Origin: HGM04593 sp045646845
Lineage (GTDB): Bacteria; Bacteroidota; Bacteroidia; Bacteroidales; Bacteroidaceae
DNA length: 48,103 nucleotides
Direction of reading: 5' to 3'
Assembly (NCBI GenBank): GCA_045646845.1
Contig: JAZRLO010000047.1
Coordinates: 1 to 48,103 of the forward strand
The notes beneath the pieces are model-generated. The model was not told the DNA's origin and searched no databases. It saw nothing but the letters and a program-made list of their open reading frames with translations. Positions 1 to 8,536 of the stretch are shown piece after piece; the stretch's first letter is position 1; each line of letters begins with the position of its first letter. Made by a program: the position numbers and the translations under genes.

Positions 1-1
1 A

Positions 2-1057
2 GGTAAAAGTCGAATCGTTCGTGAATTGGCTCGTGCTTGTTGGGATGAGGGTACACCTGAATATGAAGCTCAAAAGCCTATGAACTTTGAAATGATTCAG
101 GTGAAACCCAATTGGCATGACTCAACAGAATTAATGGGATATGTTAGTCGTGTTAGCGGAAAACCAGTATATATAATAGGTGATTTCTTAAGGTTTATTA
201 CAAAAGCATGGGAAAACTTTGATGTTCCTCATTTCCTTTGCTTGGATGAGCTGAACCTTGCTCCAGCTGGACAATACTTTGCAGAGTTTCTAAGTGTTAT
301 AGAATCTCGTAAGAGTAATGGAAATGGAACAGTCATTACTGATCCTATTCTGAAAAAGAGTACAGAAGATTGGTATAGAGTCTTGACTGCTGAATTGACA
401 GGAGAAAATGAAGCTTTAAGAAATCAATTCTTGGAAGAAGGTATTACCATTCCGCAAAACCTCATAGTTGTTGGTACGGTGAATATGGATGAAACAACTT
501 TCTCTTTCTCAAGAAAGGTGCTTGACCGTGCCATGACTATAGAAATGAATGAAGTAGATTTGTATGCCGGATTACAAAATAAATATGAACGTATTGGCAA
601 GCTAACTGGTGACATGCTTATTGGTACTGCGGTGGAAGGTGTTGACGTATATGTAGACAATGAAGAAGTATGCAATAAGGTATTAACATATCTCCAAGCT
701 GTCAATGATGTTCTTGATCGTACACCATTCAAGATTGCTTATCGTACAAGAAATGAATTCTTGCTATATGTTGTGAACAACCTTCCATACACAACGGATG
801 AAAATGGCAATGAGTTTAGCGAAGACGAAACGATTGCAATTGCTTTAGACGAAATAACAAGCATGAAGATTCTGTCACGCATTGAAGGGGATGACACCAA
901 AGTTAAAAGTTCTCTTCTCAAAGGGCTGATTGATACCATTGAGGAACAATTGTTAGCACTGACAGGAGAGGAAAAGAAAATAGAATCTGTATCTATAGCT
1001 AAACTAAAGGAAATGCAAGAACGATTGTCTTCAGGCTATACTAGTTTCTGGAGCTAA
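2..1057 (+). CDS. McrB-like AAA+ NTPase, 5' end cut by window
   Basis: The reading frame is open to the window edge, where the first codons read GKSRIVRELA, the end of a Walker A loop. The N-terminal part of the gene is therefore missing. Next come an N-terminal beta-strand region typical of McrB-like ATPases (VKPNWHDSTELMGYVS), a Walker B-like FLCLDELNLAP, and a sensor region VVGTVNMDETT at the place of the McrB NTAD-type signature, followed by VLDRA as a possible arginine-finger segment. McrB relatives hydrolyse NTP to drive a partner nuclease. The next gene, 81 bp downstream on the same strand, encodes a DUF2357/PD-(D/E)xK protein, the usual McrC-like companion. Base composition is AT-rich compared with the genes after 4250. 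I infer a restriction-like or anti-phage role; the substrate is unknown. Confidence 0.8.
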   Translation, partial: GKSRIVRELARACWDEGTPEYEAQKPMNFEMIQVKPNWHDSTELMGYVSRVSGKPVYIIGDFLRFITKAWENFDVPHFLCLDELNLAPAGQYFAEFLSVIESRKSNGNGTVITDPILKKSTEDWYRVLTAELTGENEALRNQFLEEGITIPQNLIVVGTVNMDETTFSFSRKVLDRAMTIEMNEVDLYAGLQNKYERIGKLTGDMLIGTAVEGVDVYVDNEEVCNKVLTYLQAVNDVLDRTPFKIAYRTRNEFLLYVVNNLPYTTDENGNEFSEDETIAIALDEITSMKILSRIEGDDTKVKSSLLKGLIDTIEEQLLALTGEEKKIESVSIAKLKEMQERLSSGYTSFWS

Positions 1058-1138
1058 CAATGTAAAAGTTGTATACCACTTTGTAATTGAATATTTTCAT
1101 CAACAGAAGAAAAGTTATAAGGGATATTAAATCAAGCT

Positions 1139-3325
1139 ATGGATTTGCTGACAATTGTGCATCAAGATTTTACCTTAAGCATTGAATGTAGTAAGTTTGA
1201 TGCGATATGGGACAAAGCCAAGAGTAATATAGGAGTAGAGCAACTTACTTCCACTTATTCTTGGTCAGATGGTGTAGTGTCTGTAAAAATGAATGATGAA
1301 TCTATTGAAAATGGTCAAATAGCTCCAGCCATATTCTTTGACAATGCAGATTATCCCATTTGGGTTGAATTTAAAGACTATGTAAAGAAGGCGCAGTTCG
1401 GGTCTATTCTTCAGAACGAAAATGAAAAGTTTACTTTTCGCAAACAGATATTGGCTGGTTTCTTGAATTACGGCAATGAAGTCGGTCGTAGTGAAATTCA
1501 ACTTATATATCAAGTAGGGGCAGAGACTCGTAATTTTATTTTCTCCTTTGAAGTCTTAAGCACTAAACTTAACTATCATGATCATTGGAAAAAGATAATC
1601 GAGGATATAGAGCAAGAGTATAGAATGCTCTCACTTGATTATATGCGGAGAACCTTCCACGGCTTTTCACCTGATACTAGTGGTGATACACCAGAAATAA
1701 TTTGGTGGAGCGTATTCAACAATGAGCAGAAGAAGTTCATTAAAGCTTGTAAGAACATTATAGACCGTCCACGACATAGATTACATGGAAAGGAAACATA
1801 CAAACGTGCAGACAGATTGACTTTTATACCCTCGTCCATCGAAAATGAATTAGCGGAACATAGAAACGATACAGCACATTTGTATCGTGTGGAAAAACGT
1901 GTTTGGACTAATGACACACAAGAAAATCGATTTCTAAAATTTGCTCTTGGACAAATTGCGGCTAAATATGAAACACTTAAGAAGCGTATAGAGGCTGTAA
2001 AGAATGCTTCGGAAGTAATGAAGGAAGACATGCAAACCACATTGGCTGTATTGAAATGTCTTCAACGAAATCCTTTTTTTCGCACCGTTGGTAATTATAA
2101 AGGAATGAGTCAAGAGAGTTTGGTCTTGCAAAAAGCTACCGGATATAGTCAGGTTTATCGAACTTGGAGTCTTCTCCGTAGATCATATTCCTTAAACGAT
2201 GGTATTTACAGATTACAAACAAAGGATATTGCAACGCTTTATGAAATATGGTGTTTTATTGAAGTAAGCCATATTGTCAAGGAAAAACTACATTTATCTG
2301 ATGATGATATAGACCATAGAAATAGAATGGAAATGAATGGATTGTTCACTTGGGATTTGGGTAAAGGTGAACATTCACGTATACTTTTCAAAAAAGATGG
2401 TATAGAATTGGCCGAATTAATTTATAATCCGAAAAGTTCTGAACGTGAAAATAAGTCTGTTGGAATAAAGGATTTGGTTGTACCAACTGTTCCGCAAAAA
2501 CCGGATATTGTATTGCAACTTACAAAAAGCGATTTGCAAGAAGGTTTGAAGTTGACTTATCTGTTTGATGCTAAGTATCGTATTGACGGAAAAGACAAGA
2601 ATGGTGTAGATGTTCCACCAGAAGATGCCATTAATCAAATGCATAGATACCGTGATGCTATTTATTACAAGGATTATCAAACAGACTCTTTGAAAAAAGA
2701 AGTTATAGGTGGTTATATCTTGTTCCCTGGTGATGGTGAACCTACGGATGTTGCTGTTTCTAAGTTTTATCAGACCATAGACAAAGTGAATATTGGTGCA
2801 TTTCCTCTTCGCCCAAAAGATGTGCATAACAGGCAATTGTTAGAACAATTTATTGAGGAACTTATTCAAAACAAGTCACACGAGACCATTTCAAAAGTAA
2901 TACCACAAAAGGGAGCATTGTTGAAAGTTCCTAATCGTGTTCTAGTTGGATTGGTAGGAAATAGTACTCGTCCTGGATATACACAAAGTTTCCATGACAG
3001 TAATGCCACTTTGTATTATACTGGTCCAAAATTTCCGACTACAATTTCATTGCATGACCTTCACTACTTTATTCCTTATATAAAGGGAGAGGGTGTCCGT
3101 GATATATACGAGATTGTACGTGTTAGAACAATAACGAGTAAAGAGGCAAAGCAAGTTGAGGGTGATGAAGCAACAAATGATATGAGATTGGCATTCGAAT
3201 TGCGTTTTAGCCGTAAACTTTTTGCTAATTATCAGCAAATAGATACCCATAAACTCATCAACTATACCTTCATTGAAACTACATTTGATAAGATGGATGA
3301 TTGGGTTGTGATTGATAAGTTGTAA
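1139..3325 (+). CDS. DUF2357 protein with PD-(D/E)xK nuclease motif (McrC-like partner)
   Basis: This 728-residue protein follows the McrB-like gene on the same strand. The C-terminal half carries a nuclease signature: Pro455-Asp456 in KPDIVLQL, then Asp477-Ala-Lys479 in YLFDAKYR, which fits the PD-(D/E)xK fold. The first half looks like the all-purpose DUF2357 N-terminal domain, with long charged helices around residues 270-310. In this family the nuclease is loaded or activated by an adjacent McrB-type NTPase, so the two genes probably form one complex. No signal peptide or membrane segment is visible. The ATG at 1139 is the first good start; the gap to the previous stop is too short for an obvious promoter. 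Nuclease activity and DNA target are inferred, not shown. Confidence 0.8.
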   Translation: MDLLTIVHQDFTLSIECSKFDAIWDKAKSNIGVEQLTSTYSWSDGVVSVKMNDESIENGQIAPAIFFDNADYPIWVEFKDYVKKAQFGSILQNENEKFTFRKQILAGFLNYGNEVGRSEIQLIYQVGAETRNFIFSFEVLSTKLNYHDHWKKIIEDIEQEYRMLSLDYMRRTFHGFSPDTSGDTPEIIWWSVFNNEQKKFIKACKNIIDRPRHRLHGKETYKRADRLTFIPSSIENELAEHRNDTAHLYRVEKRVWTNDTQENRFLKFALGQIAAKYETLKKRIEAVKNASEVMKEDMQTTLAVLKCLQRNPFFRTVGNYKGMSQESLVLQKATGYSQVYRTWSLLRRSYSLNDGIYRLQTKDIATLYEIWCFIEVSHIVKEKLHLSDDDIDHRNRMEMNGLFTWDLGKGEHSRILFKKDGIELAELIYNPKSSERENKSVGIKDLVVPTVPQKPDIVLQLTKSDLQEGLKLTYLFDAKYRIDGKDKNGVDVPPEDAINQMHRYRDAIYYKDYQTDSLKKEVIGGYILFPGDGEPTDVAVSKFYQTIDKVNIGAFPLRPKDVHNRQLLEQFIEELIQNKSHETISKVIPQKGALLKVPNRVLVGLVGNSTRPGYTQSFHDSNATLYYTGPKFPTTISLHDLHYFIPYIKGEGVRDIYEIVRVRTITSKEAKQVEGDEATNDMRLAFELRFSRKLFANYQQIDTHKLINYTFIETTFDKMDDWVVIDKL

Positions 3326-3346
3326 TGTAAATGAATTAGGGAAAAT

Positions 3347-3865
3347 ATGATTATTCGAAATAAAGTTTGGGAAGAACTAAAACAGGCTCACGTTAATATT
3401 TTGTGTCTGAAATGGTATACCGACAGACAACGAAAATATGAACGATATTATCAATGTTTTATTGCTTTTACAGCATCCGCAGGAACTTTCGGATATATAA
3501 TTGAAGAATGGCTTCCATTAGTTTCCTCAATGTTAATAGCATTCGTTTCTGTTGTAAAGTCGTTATTTCCTCAGTTCATTCAGCCGGAAAAAGAATTGTG
3601 TATTCTTGATGGAATAATGGACTTTTATAATAGATACATGAATGATTTGGAGTTATTAATGTTTCAACATGACAATGATACTCTAAATGATGATGAGACC
3701 ATGGCAAAAATCTATACATTAAAAGGAGACGAATGTGAAAAACAATCAATAATGAATCGTTTTGTCAGATCAATTCCTGAAAAGCGCATGACGCAATTAG
3801 TAAATGAATCCACAGAATACATAAATAAAGTATATTACGATAAATATGAATCAGAAGGTGAATAA
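3347..3865 (+). CDS. SLATT-like two-TM membrane protein
   Basis: The 172-residue product begins with an amphipathic helix ending in WYTDRQRKYERYY, then has two adjacent hydrophobic segments at about residues 35-52 and 55-74, followed by a charged helical tail. This layout resembles SLATT domains, two-TM modules predicted to act as membrane-damaging effectors in nucleotide-signal and other conflict systems. It starts 21 bp after the DUF2357 gene, with AGGGA before the ATG, so it is probably co-transcribed with the McrB/DUF2357 pair. I infer an effector or toxin role at the inner membrane. The family call rests on topology and general resemblance and needs a profile search. A plain small membrane protein is the alternative. 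Confidence 0.6.
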   Translation: MIIRNKVWEELKQAHVNILCLKWYTDRQRKYERYYQCFIAFTASAGTFGYIIEEWLPLVSSMLIAFVSVVKSLFPQFIQPEKELCILDGIMDFYNRYMNDLELLMFQHDNDTLNDDETMAKIYTLKGDECEKQSIMNRFVRSIPEKRMTQLVNESTEYINKVYYDKYESEGE

Positions 3866-3870
3866 AGGTA

Positions 3871-3993
3871 ATGCAGATAAAGGGAGTCTGGGGGGGTCAT
3901 GGAACAGCCCAAACTATATACAAAGGACCAGACATGCAAGGTCAAATGCCTCGTTCTTCAAAAACTCCTCCACCTCCAAAACCACAGAAATAG
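3871..3993 (+). CDS. Proline-rich micro-ORF 1 (40 aa)
   Basis: This ORF of 40 codons starts 5 bp after the SLATT-like stop with AAAGG just upstream of the ATG. The peptide has a Gly/Gln-rich start (GVWGGHG) and ends in KTPPPPKPQK. A run of seven G (3890-3896) lies inside the frame, so slippage there would change the tail. No family is recognised. The next micro-ORF, 4 bp further on, has the same proline-lysine ending, which argues that both are real and related. Too short for default gene callers; coding status is inferred from spacing, ribosome site and the paired tails. Confidence 0.5.
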   Translation: MQIKGVWGGHGTAQTIYKGPDMQGQMPRSSKTPPPPKPQK

Positions 3994-3997
3994 AAAT

Positions 3998-4066
3998 ATG
4001 AAAAAACTAGAACAAAGAGAATTGCCACGTCCTGCAAATGTGCCACCTCCACCACCTAAAAAGTAA
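3998..4066 (+). CDS. Proline-rich micro-ORF 2 (22 aa)
   Basis: A 22-codon ORF 4 bp after micro-ORF 1. It begins MKKLEQRELPRP and ends PPPPPKK, echoing the proline-lysine tail of its neighbour. Five consecutive prolines would need EF-P to be translated well. It is the last ORF before the terminator at 4095-4122, so it could be a peptide partner or antidote of the SLATT-like protein, but no function can be assigned from sequence. Confidence 0.4.
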   Translation: MKKLEQRELPRPANVPPPPPKK

Positions 4067-4094
4067 GTTTGTATATTTACAATATAGTAATAAG

Positions 4095-4123
4095 AAATAG
4101 ACCCAAAATTGAGTCTATTTTTG
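4095..4123 (+). terminator. Intrinsic terminator closing the defence-like module
   Basis: AAATAGAC (4095-4102) pairs with GTCTATTT (4113-4120) around a 10-nt loop, and the second arm runs into a T-tract. It separates the AT-rich McrB/DUF2357/SLATT block from the RmlD-like gene. Confidence 0.65.
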
Positions 4124-4249
4124 TTCAAGAAAAACCTTATAAGACAAAACTGTATTTCTACAATCATTGTGAGAATTAGGATAATAGCGGAAGACTGATT
4201 GTATTCTCTAAAACGATATTGGGCAAATGCATTAGATGTTAATTACACT

Positions 4250-5119
4250 ATGAAAAAACTTCTTATAACAGGTGCGAGTGGTTTTGTGGGCTGCCGTGTT
4301 GTTGCGCGGTGGCGCAATGAGTATGCGGTGCTTGCTCCTTCGCATGCCGAGCTTGATATTACTGACCGTGAGTCGGTCGATGGTTATTTCCTGCAGCACA
4401 CTCCCGATGTAGTGGTGCATCTTGCTGCATTGTCTAACACAGGTTACTGTGAGCAGAACCCGGATGAGAGCTACCGTGTGAACGTTGAGGGTGCAGCGAA
4501 CATTGCGCGTGGCGCGGCTCTTTGCCGTGCAAAGTTGGTGTTCTTCTCGAGTGACCAGGTGTATAACGGCAATGTTGAAAGCGGCCTCCTTAATGAGGAT
4601 GTGACTGTTGCCCCCGAGAATGTCTATGGCCGTCACAAGCTTGAAGCCGAGGAGCGTGTGCTCTATTTTAATCCTAACAGCGTGGTTTTGCGCGCAACAT
4701 GGATGTATGACCGTGAGCGCGAGGGCATGCCGTCGCATGCAAACTTTGTGCTTAACATTGCAAAGGCTGTAAAGCAACGCACGCCAATAGTGTTCCCGGT
4801 GCGCGAGTGTCGTGGTATAACATGGGTGCGCGAGGTGGTTGAGTTCCTGCCACAGACATTCAATCTGCCATCGGGCATATATAACTATGGTGCTGAGAAT
4901 GACACGAATACATACGAGGTTGCATGCTGCTATTGCGAGATGCTTGCCGGCTTGCAGTCGGGTGCTCTGTTGCGCCCCGATTATGACCGCTATCCGGCGC
5001 ACGAACGTAACCTCTCAATCTCCACCGACAAGATTTTCCGCGCCTCGGGCGGTGCAATCTGTTTCAGTAATACTATATCGGGGTTGAGGCTGTTTGTGGA
5101 GATAGGCAATGAGTGTTGA
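4250..5119 (+). CDS. RmlD-like NAD(P)-dependent sugar-nucleotide reductase/epimerase
   Basis: The 289-residue protein is an extended short-chain dehydrogenase: the Rossmann glycine motif GASGFVG is at residues 8-14, followed by VVHLAALSNTGYCE, SSDQVYNG and the catalytic-type Tyr-x3-Lys in YGRHK. These features are those of dTDP-4-dehydrorhamnose reductase (RmlD) and related cell-surface sugar enzymes. No other rml genes are nearby, so the exact substrate is open. The in-frame upstream TTG at 4199 would add 17 unlikely residues; the ATG at 4250 begins directly with MKKLLITGASGF. GC content rises sharply here compared with the preceding module, marking a return to backbone sequence. Confidence 0.75.
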   Translation: MKKLLITGASGFVGCRVVARWRNEYAVLAPSHAELDITDRESVDGYFLQHTPDVVVHLAALSNTGYCEQNPDESYRVNVEGAANIARGAALCRAKLVFFSSDQVYNGNVESGLLNEDVTVAPENVYGRHKLEAEERVLYFNPNSVVLRATWMYDREREGMPSHANFVLNIAKAVKQRTPIVFPVRECRGITWVREVVEFLPQTFNLPSGIYNYGAENDTNTYEVACCYCEMLAGLQSGALLRPDYDRYPAHERNLSISTDKIFRASGGAICFSNTISGLRLFVEIGNEC

Positions 5120-5136
5120 CCTTAAATATTACAACT

Positions 5137-5502
5137 ATGAAACGCGTACTGTTTTTAATGGCACTTCTTCTGTGTATGGCTGCCACAGCGCATGCACAGA
5201 GCGACTATTATCTGAGACAGGCCGAAAGGCATCAGCGCGACGCCGAGTATTATCAGCGTCAGGCCGAGAATCACAGGCGTGATGCGGAATATCATCTTAA
5301 AAAGGCTGAGAAATACCAGCATGAAGTCTCGTATTACAGCCGCAGGAATGATACGGACCGGGTCAAGACGTACACCCGTTATGCCGAGGATGAAATGGAG
5401 AAGTATGAGCGTAAGATGCGTTACGCGTCAGAGGCTGATGAAAAGGCCGCACGCTGCTTGCGCTATGCTGCAGAAGCTTTGGAAAAGTACTCACGGCAAT
5501 AA
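5137..5502 (+). CDS. Secreted coiled-coil protein with perfect heptad repeats
   Basis: The 121-residue protein begins with a clear signal peptide (MKRVLFLMALLLCMAATAHAQ). The mature part starts with consecutive seven-residue units ending mostly in AE: YYLRQAE, RHQRDAE, YYQRQAE, NHRRDAE, YHLKKAE, then KYQHEVS. This predicts a long, highly charged helix or coiled coil in the periplasm. The ATG at 5137 was chosen because it starts the signal peptide, 17 bp after the RmlD-like stop, which suggests co-transcription. No family or function is recognised. The gene converges with the minus-strand operon ending at 5541. Confidence 0.7.
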   Translation: MKRVLFLMALLLCMAATAHAQSDYYLRQAERHQRDAEYYQRQAENHRRDAEYHLKKAEKYQHEVSYYSRRNDTDRVKTYTRYAEDEMEKYERKMRYASEADEKAARCLRYAAEALEKYSRQ

Positions 5503-5540
5503 TGCAATGCGACTTGCCCTGTGCGTGTCGCTGTTGCCGC

Positions 5541-5717
5541 TTACCAGAACTTGTTGTTCTCTGCGCTGTACTCGAAACCTACGGCGCGGAGTTTTTCTTC
5601 CAATTCCGCGCGGTCAACATCAAGGTCGGCACATAGTTCGTCAAGCGAGCCGTAACGGTCGCGCAAGTACATGTTCACGGTGCTGAAGAGCATCATCGGG
5701 TCATTGGGCAACTCCAT
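5541..5717 (-). CDS. DUF4250 small protein
   Basis: This 58-codon ORF begins MELPNDPMMLFSTVNMYLRD and continues with YGSLDELCADLDVD and a C-terminal GFEYSAENNKFW. The pattern, a PNDPxML start followed by a short helix-rich body with a DLDVDR segment, is that of the small DUF4250 family widespread in Bacteroidetes and Firmicutes. The function of the family is not known to me. It starts 8 bp after the stop of the phosphoethanolamine transferase gene and is the last gene of that minus-strand operon. Confidence 0.75.
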   Translation of the reverse strand: MELPNDPMMLFSTVNMYLRDRYGSLDELCADLDVDRAELEEKLRAVGFEYSAENNKFW

Positions 5718-5725
5718 GGTTTATC

Positions 5726-7309
5726 TTATTTTACGGGTTCGAAAATATTCTTGCTATCGTCGTATATGGTGCTTCTCATTCCCAACCAGTTCATTATGCT
5801 GTGGAATACATGGAACTGTTCCACACTGTCGAGCTCTTTGGTCTTTGTGCAACTGTCATTCTCCCACACGATGAACGGTATTTCAAATTGTTGCTTCGGG
5901 GCAAGGTCTTTTGGCAGTCCGTGCATAAATACGTTGTCCTCGCCAAGCGATTCACCATGGTCCGATACGAAAATCATGCAACAGCGTTTGCCGGTCACTT
6001 GTTTCAGTGTCTCTATGACCGAATGTACAAGGTAGTCGGTGTACAGTATTGTATTGTCATAGGCATTAAGAAGTCCTTCTTTGTCGTCCGATGATATTTC
6101 AACCGAGGTGCATACCGGGGTGAATACTTTGAACTCCTCGGGGTATTTCTCAAAATATTTGGGGCCGTGGCTTGTGCTTGTATGCAGGACTATCAGCTGC
6201 TTGTCCTTCTCGTTGTTCTCAATCTCTTCAATCAACCCGGCGATGAGTACTCCGTCATATCTGTCGTCGGCTTCGGGGTATTTCTCGGCAAGGTCTTTGT
6301 GGTTTTTGTATTTCTCTATGTGCAATGGAGGTTCTCCCCAGTTTGCGCTGCGCCACACGACATCCACTCCGTTGCGGAACAGGTAGTTGGGCAGAATCTC
6401 ATACAATTCATCGGTCTCCTTGTGGTCGAGGATTGCCTTGACTCCCGCTGTGGTATATGTGTCGTGTGAATTGGCAATGTATGTCTTTACGCTGTCGCCG
6501 GCAAGCAATGGGTTTGTGTTGCGTCGGTAGCCATAGAGCGAGAAGTTTTCGCGACGTGCCGATTCGCCGATTATAAGTACGCAGACATCCTTGCTGTCGG
6601 TGGTTATCTCTGCATCGGGCAGTATGATGGCCTTCCTGTTGCGTTCTTTCTCAAAATTGTAATAGCGTACGGTGTTTACAATATATGACCATGGGAGAAT
6701 GCGGCTGCCGAACGGTGTGGATACCTTGTCAATCCATAGGATGTTATGTAGGTTGGCAAGCAGGACTATTACGATAATCAGCAATGGTGCCAGTATGTTT
6801 GTGAGAAAGCCCAATATCTTGCCATAATTGATTTTCTGTTTAAAAAGGTATATGCATGGAGGGATTCCCAAAAAGAGTATATACATCACGGCTGTCACGG
6901 AGAAGAATCCCGATGCCTCGGAGTAACGCGTGTTGAACACGTTGCCCATCATTGAATCCGTTATCCATGCGTTGTACACGTTTATGAAATAGAGGGCTAT
7001 GGAATTGCCGATGAACGTGAAAGCTATGATTCCTTTGCCGACAGCACGTCCCAGCCATAGCAGCAGGCTGTAGATAAACCAGTTCAGAGTGAACATTAGA
7101 ATCACTACGCTCGAGAATAAGAGCACTCCGTTCCAATTGCAGTTGATATTGTCGATAACAACCCTGAAGGTGGGAATGTTGAATACGATTACAGTATAGA
7201 GGCTCAATATGGCGCATACCTTCCTTATGCTCAGGGGAGTCTGTAGGAATGCTTTTGTTTTTCCAATCACGGATTTGAATGTATTCTTTATGTCGTCGGC
7301 TTTCATCAT
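5726..7309 (-). CDS. Membrane phosphoethanolamine transferase (EptA/CptA-like sulfatase fold)
   Basis: The 527-residue protein has about five N-terminal membrane segments (roughly residues 30-190) and a periplasmic alkaline-phosphatase/sulfatase-type domain. Diagnostic motifs are LIIGESARRENFSLYGYRRNTNP-like (metal-binding Glu in GES), the Thr region TYTTAGV where the phosphoenzyme threonine of EptA proteins lies, HTSTSHGP, and VSDHGESLGE. It should move phosphoethanolamine from a phospholipid onto lipid A, core sugar or another surface glycan; which one is not visible. It overlaps the preceding PHP gene by 4 bp (ATGA), so the two are translationally coupled. Lipid A modification would affect resistance to cationic peptides. 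Confidence 0.85.
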   Translation of the reverse strand: MMKADDIKNTFKSVIGKTKAFLQTPLSIRKVCAILSLYTVIVFNIPTFRVVIDNINCNWNGVLLFSSVVILMFTLNWFIYSLLLWLGRAVGKGIIAFTFIGNSIALYFINVYNAWITDSMMGNVFNTRYSEASGFFSVTAVMYILFLGIPPCIYLFKQKINYGKILGFLTNILAPLLIIVIVLLANLHNILWIDKVSTPFGSRILPWSYIVNTVRYYNFEKERNRKAIILPDAEITTDSKDVCVLIIGESARRENFSLYGYRRNTNPLLAGDSVKTYIANSHDTYTTAGVKAILDHKETDELYEILPNYLFRNGVDVVWRSANWGEPPLHIEKYKNHKDLAEKYPEADDRYDGVLIAGLIEEIENNEKDKQLIVLHTSTSHGPKYFEKYPEEFKVFTPVCTSVEISSDDKEGLLNAYDNTILYTDYLVHSVIETLKQVTGKRCCMIFVSDHGESLGEDNVFMHGLPKDLAPKQQFEIPFIVWENDSCTKTKELDSVEQFHVFHSIMNWLGMRSTIYDDSKNIFEPVK

Positions 7310-8508
7310 TTTTTGATGGTTTTATAAAGTGTATATACAATCAGTACAAACAGTGCCAGCAGTGTGAGGTTGAATAGTACTGTCAATGGTATATTGACGC
7401 TGTGCTTGCTGTTTTTTGAAGGGTACGCGCTCTTGTCGGCATCGTAACGTGCAAAAGGGTTCGAGAAGATGACCTCGCCGCTTGAGAAATAGACTGTAAA
7501 GCGTGCGTATGGGTCTGTGCTCTTCATTACGTAACTGGCAAAGTCGCACTCTGTCGTTTTTGACAGGGTGGTGTGGTCCTGTCCAAAAACCTTTATGCTG
7601 TCAGCTGTCTGGGACAATGCAATGAATATGGTGTCTCCATTAAGCCCAATCTCCTTTATGTATGGCATGTTCAGGTTCTTCTCTCTCTTGATGTCCCAAT
7701 CGCCATTGCCGTAATCGGGTACACGCATTGAGTAGTAACAACCATCGAGCAGAGTTTTCTTGATGTCTTCGTATGTGCCCGATGGTGAGCAGATGAAACT
7801 GCATCGCTTTGCCACACGGTGCGTGTCGTCGGGGTTGTGCAGGTCGTCTCCGGCAAGTCCGAAGCTGTAGTGCCCGGCACTCAAAGCCCAGTCCCAATAT
7901 TCGCACTCAGTGTCGCTTTCGCAGTCCAGTTCAATGATGTCGTAACCGCTGAGTTTCTCCATTGCATCCTTGGTGACAGATAATGTGTGCAGTGGGTGGT
8001 TGAACTGTATTATATCGCTCTCATCGGCGAGAATGTCGAACTGTAACTGCATCTGTGACGGCAGGAACGGCAGCAGCTGGTCAAAACTGTTTGTCTCGGT
8101 GCAACCGAATACAAGCTTGTGGAATTTGAATAAATTGTATCCGTGCTCATACACATTCACTTGCAGCGTGCTGTCGAAAGGGTGTGTCGTCAGTTCGTTG
8201 TGGTTCGAGAATGTGACAATGTCGTATCCAAGCCTTTCATATACATTGTACACCTCTTCGGGCCAATGCTTGCATTCGTTCAAGGGCCCCTCAACACGTG
8301 TATGGGTGTGGAAATTTGCCCTTTTCCAGCAGTGTGCAGTGTCTATGTTCCTGTATGGGTTGAATATATGAGGCCCGGAAAAAGGCGTGGGCTCTGCAAA
8401 GTCATAGATGTAGCTTCTGCTTGTAGTCACAATAATCAACAATGCAATGAGCAGTGTCGCGCATAGCGATTTCAACAGAATTTTAAATATCTTTTTAGGG
8501 TTTTTCAT
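7306..8508 (-). CDS. Membrane-anchored PHP-domain metal-dependent hydrolase
   Basis: The 400-residue product has an N-terminal membrane segment (about 13-29) and another near the C-terminus (about 375-395), with a soluble domain between. That domain carries PHP motifs: His67-Thr-His69 in NFHTHTR, SNHNE, QFNHPLH and GDDLHNPDD, which would bind two or three metal ions. PHP enzymes hydrolyse phosphoesters; the substrate here is unknown. The ATG at 8508 gives MKNPKKIFK before the membrane helix; an alternative ATG at 8532 lies 4 bp after the upstream gene and would add eight residues. It overlaps the phosphoethanolamine transferase gene, which suggests a joint role in envelope phosphate chemistry. 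Confidence 0.75.
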   Translation of the reverse strand: MKNPKKIFKILLKSLCATLLIALLIIVTTSRSYIYDFAEPTPFSGPHIFNPYRNIDTAHCWKRANFHTHTRVEGPLNECKHWPEEVYNVYERLGYDIVTFSNHNELTTHPFDSTLQVNVYEHGYNLFKFHKLVFGCTETNSFDQLLPFLPSQMQLQFDILADESDIIQFNHPLHTLSVTKDAMEKLSGYDIIELDCESDTECEYWDWALSAGHYSFGLAGDDLHNPDDTHRVAKRCSFICSPSGTYEDIKKTLLDGCYYSMRVPDYGNGDWDIKREKNLNMPYIKEIGLNGDTIFIALSQTADSIKVFGQDHTTLSKTTECDFASYVMKSTDPYARFTVYFSSGEVIFSNPFARYDADKSAYPSKNSKHSVNIPLTVLFNLTLLALFVLIVYTLYKTIKK

Positions 8509-8536
8509 AGCTGTAGGGGGCTGTTTATGCATTGAG

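Noticed and set aside
4232..5002. Minus-strand frame of 256 codons opposite the RmlD-like gene
   Set aside because: Shadow of a clear Rossmann-fold gene; sequence has no domain features.
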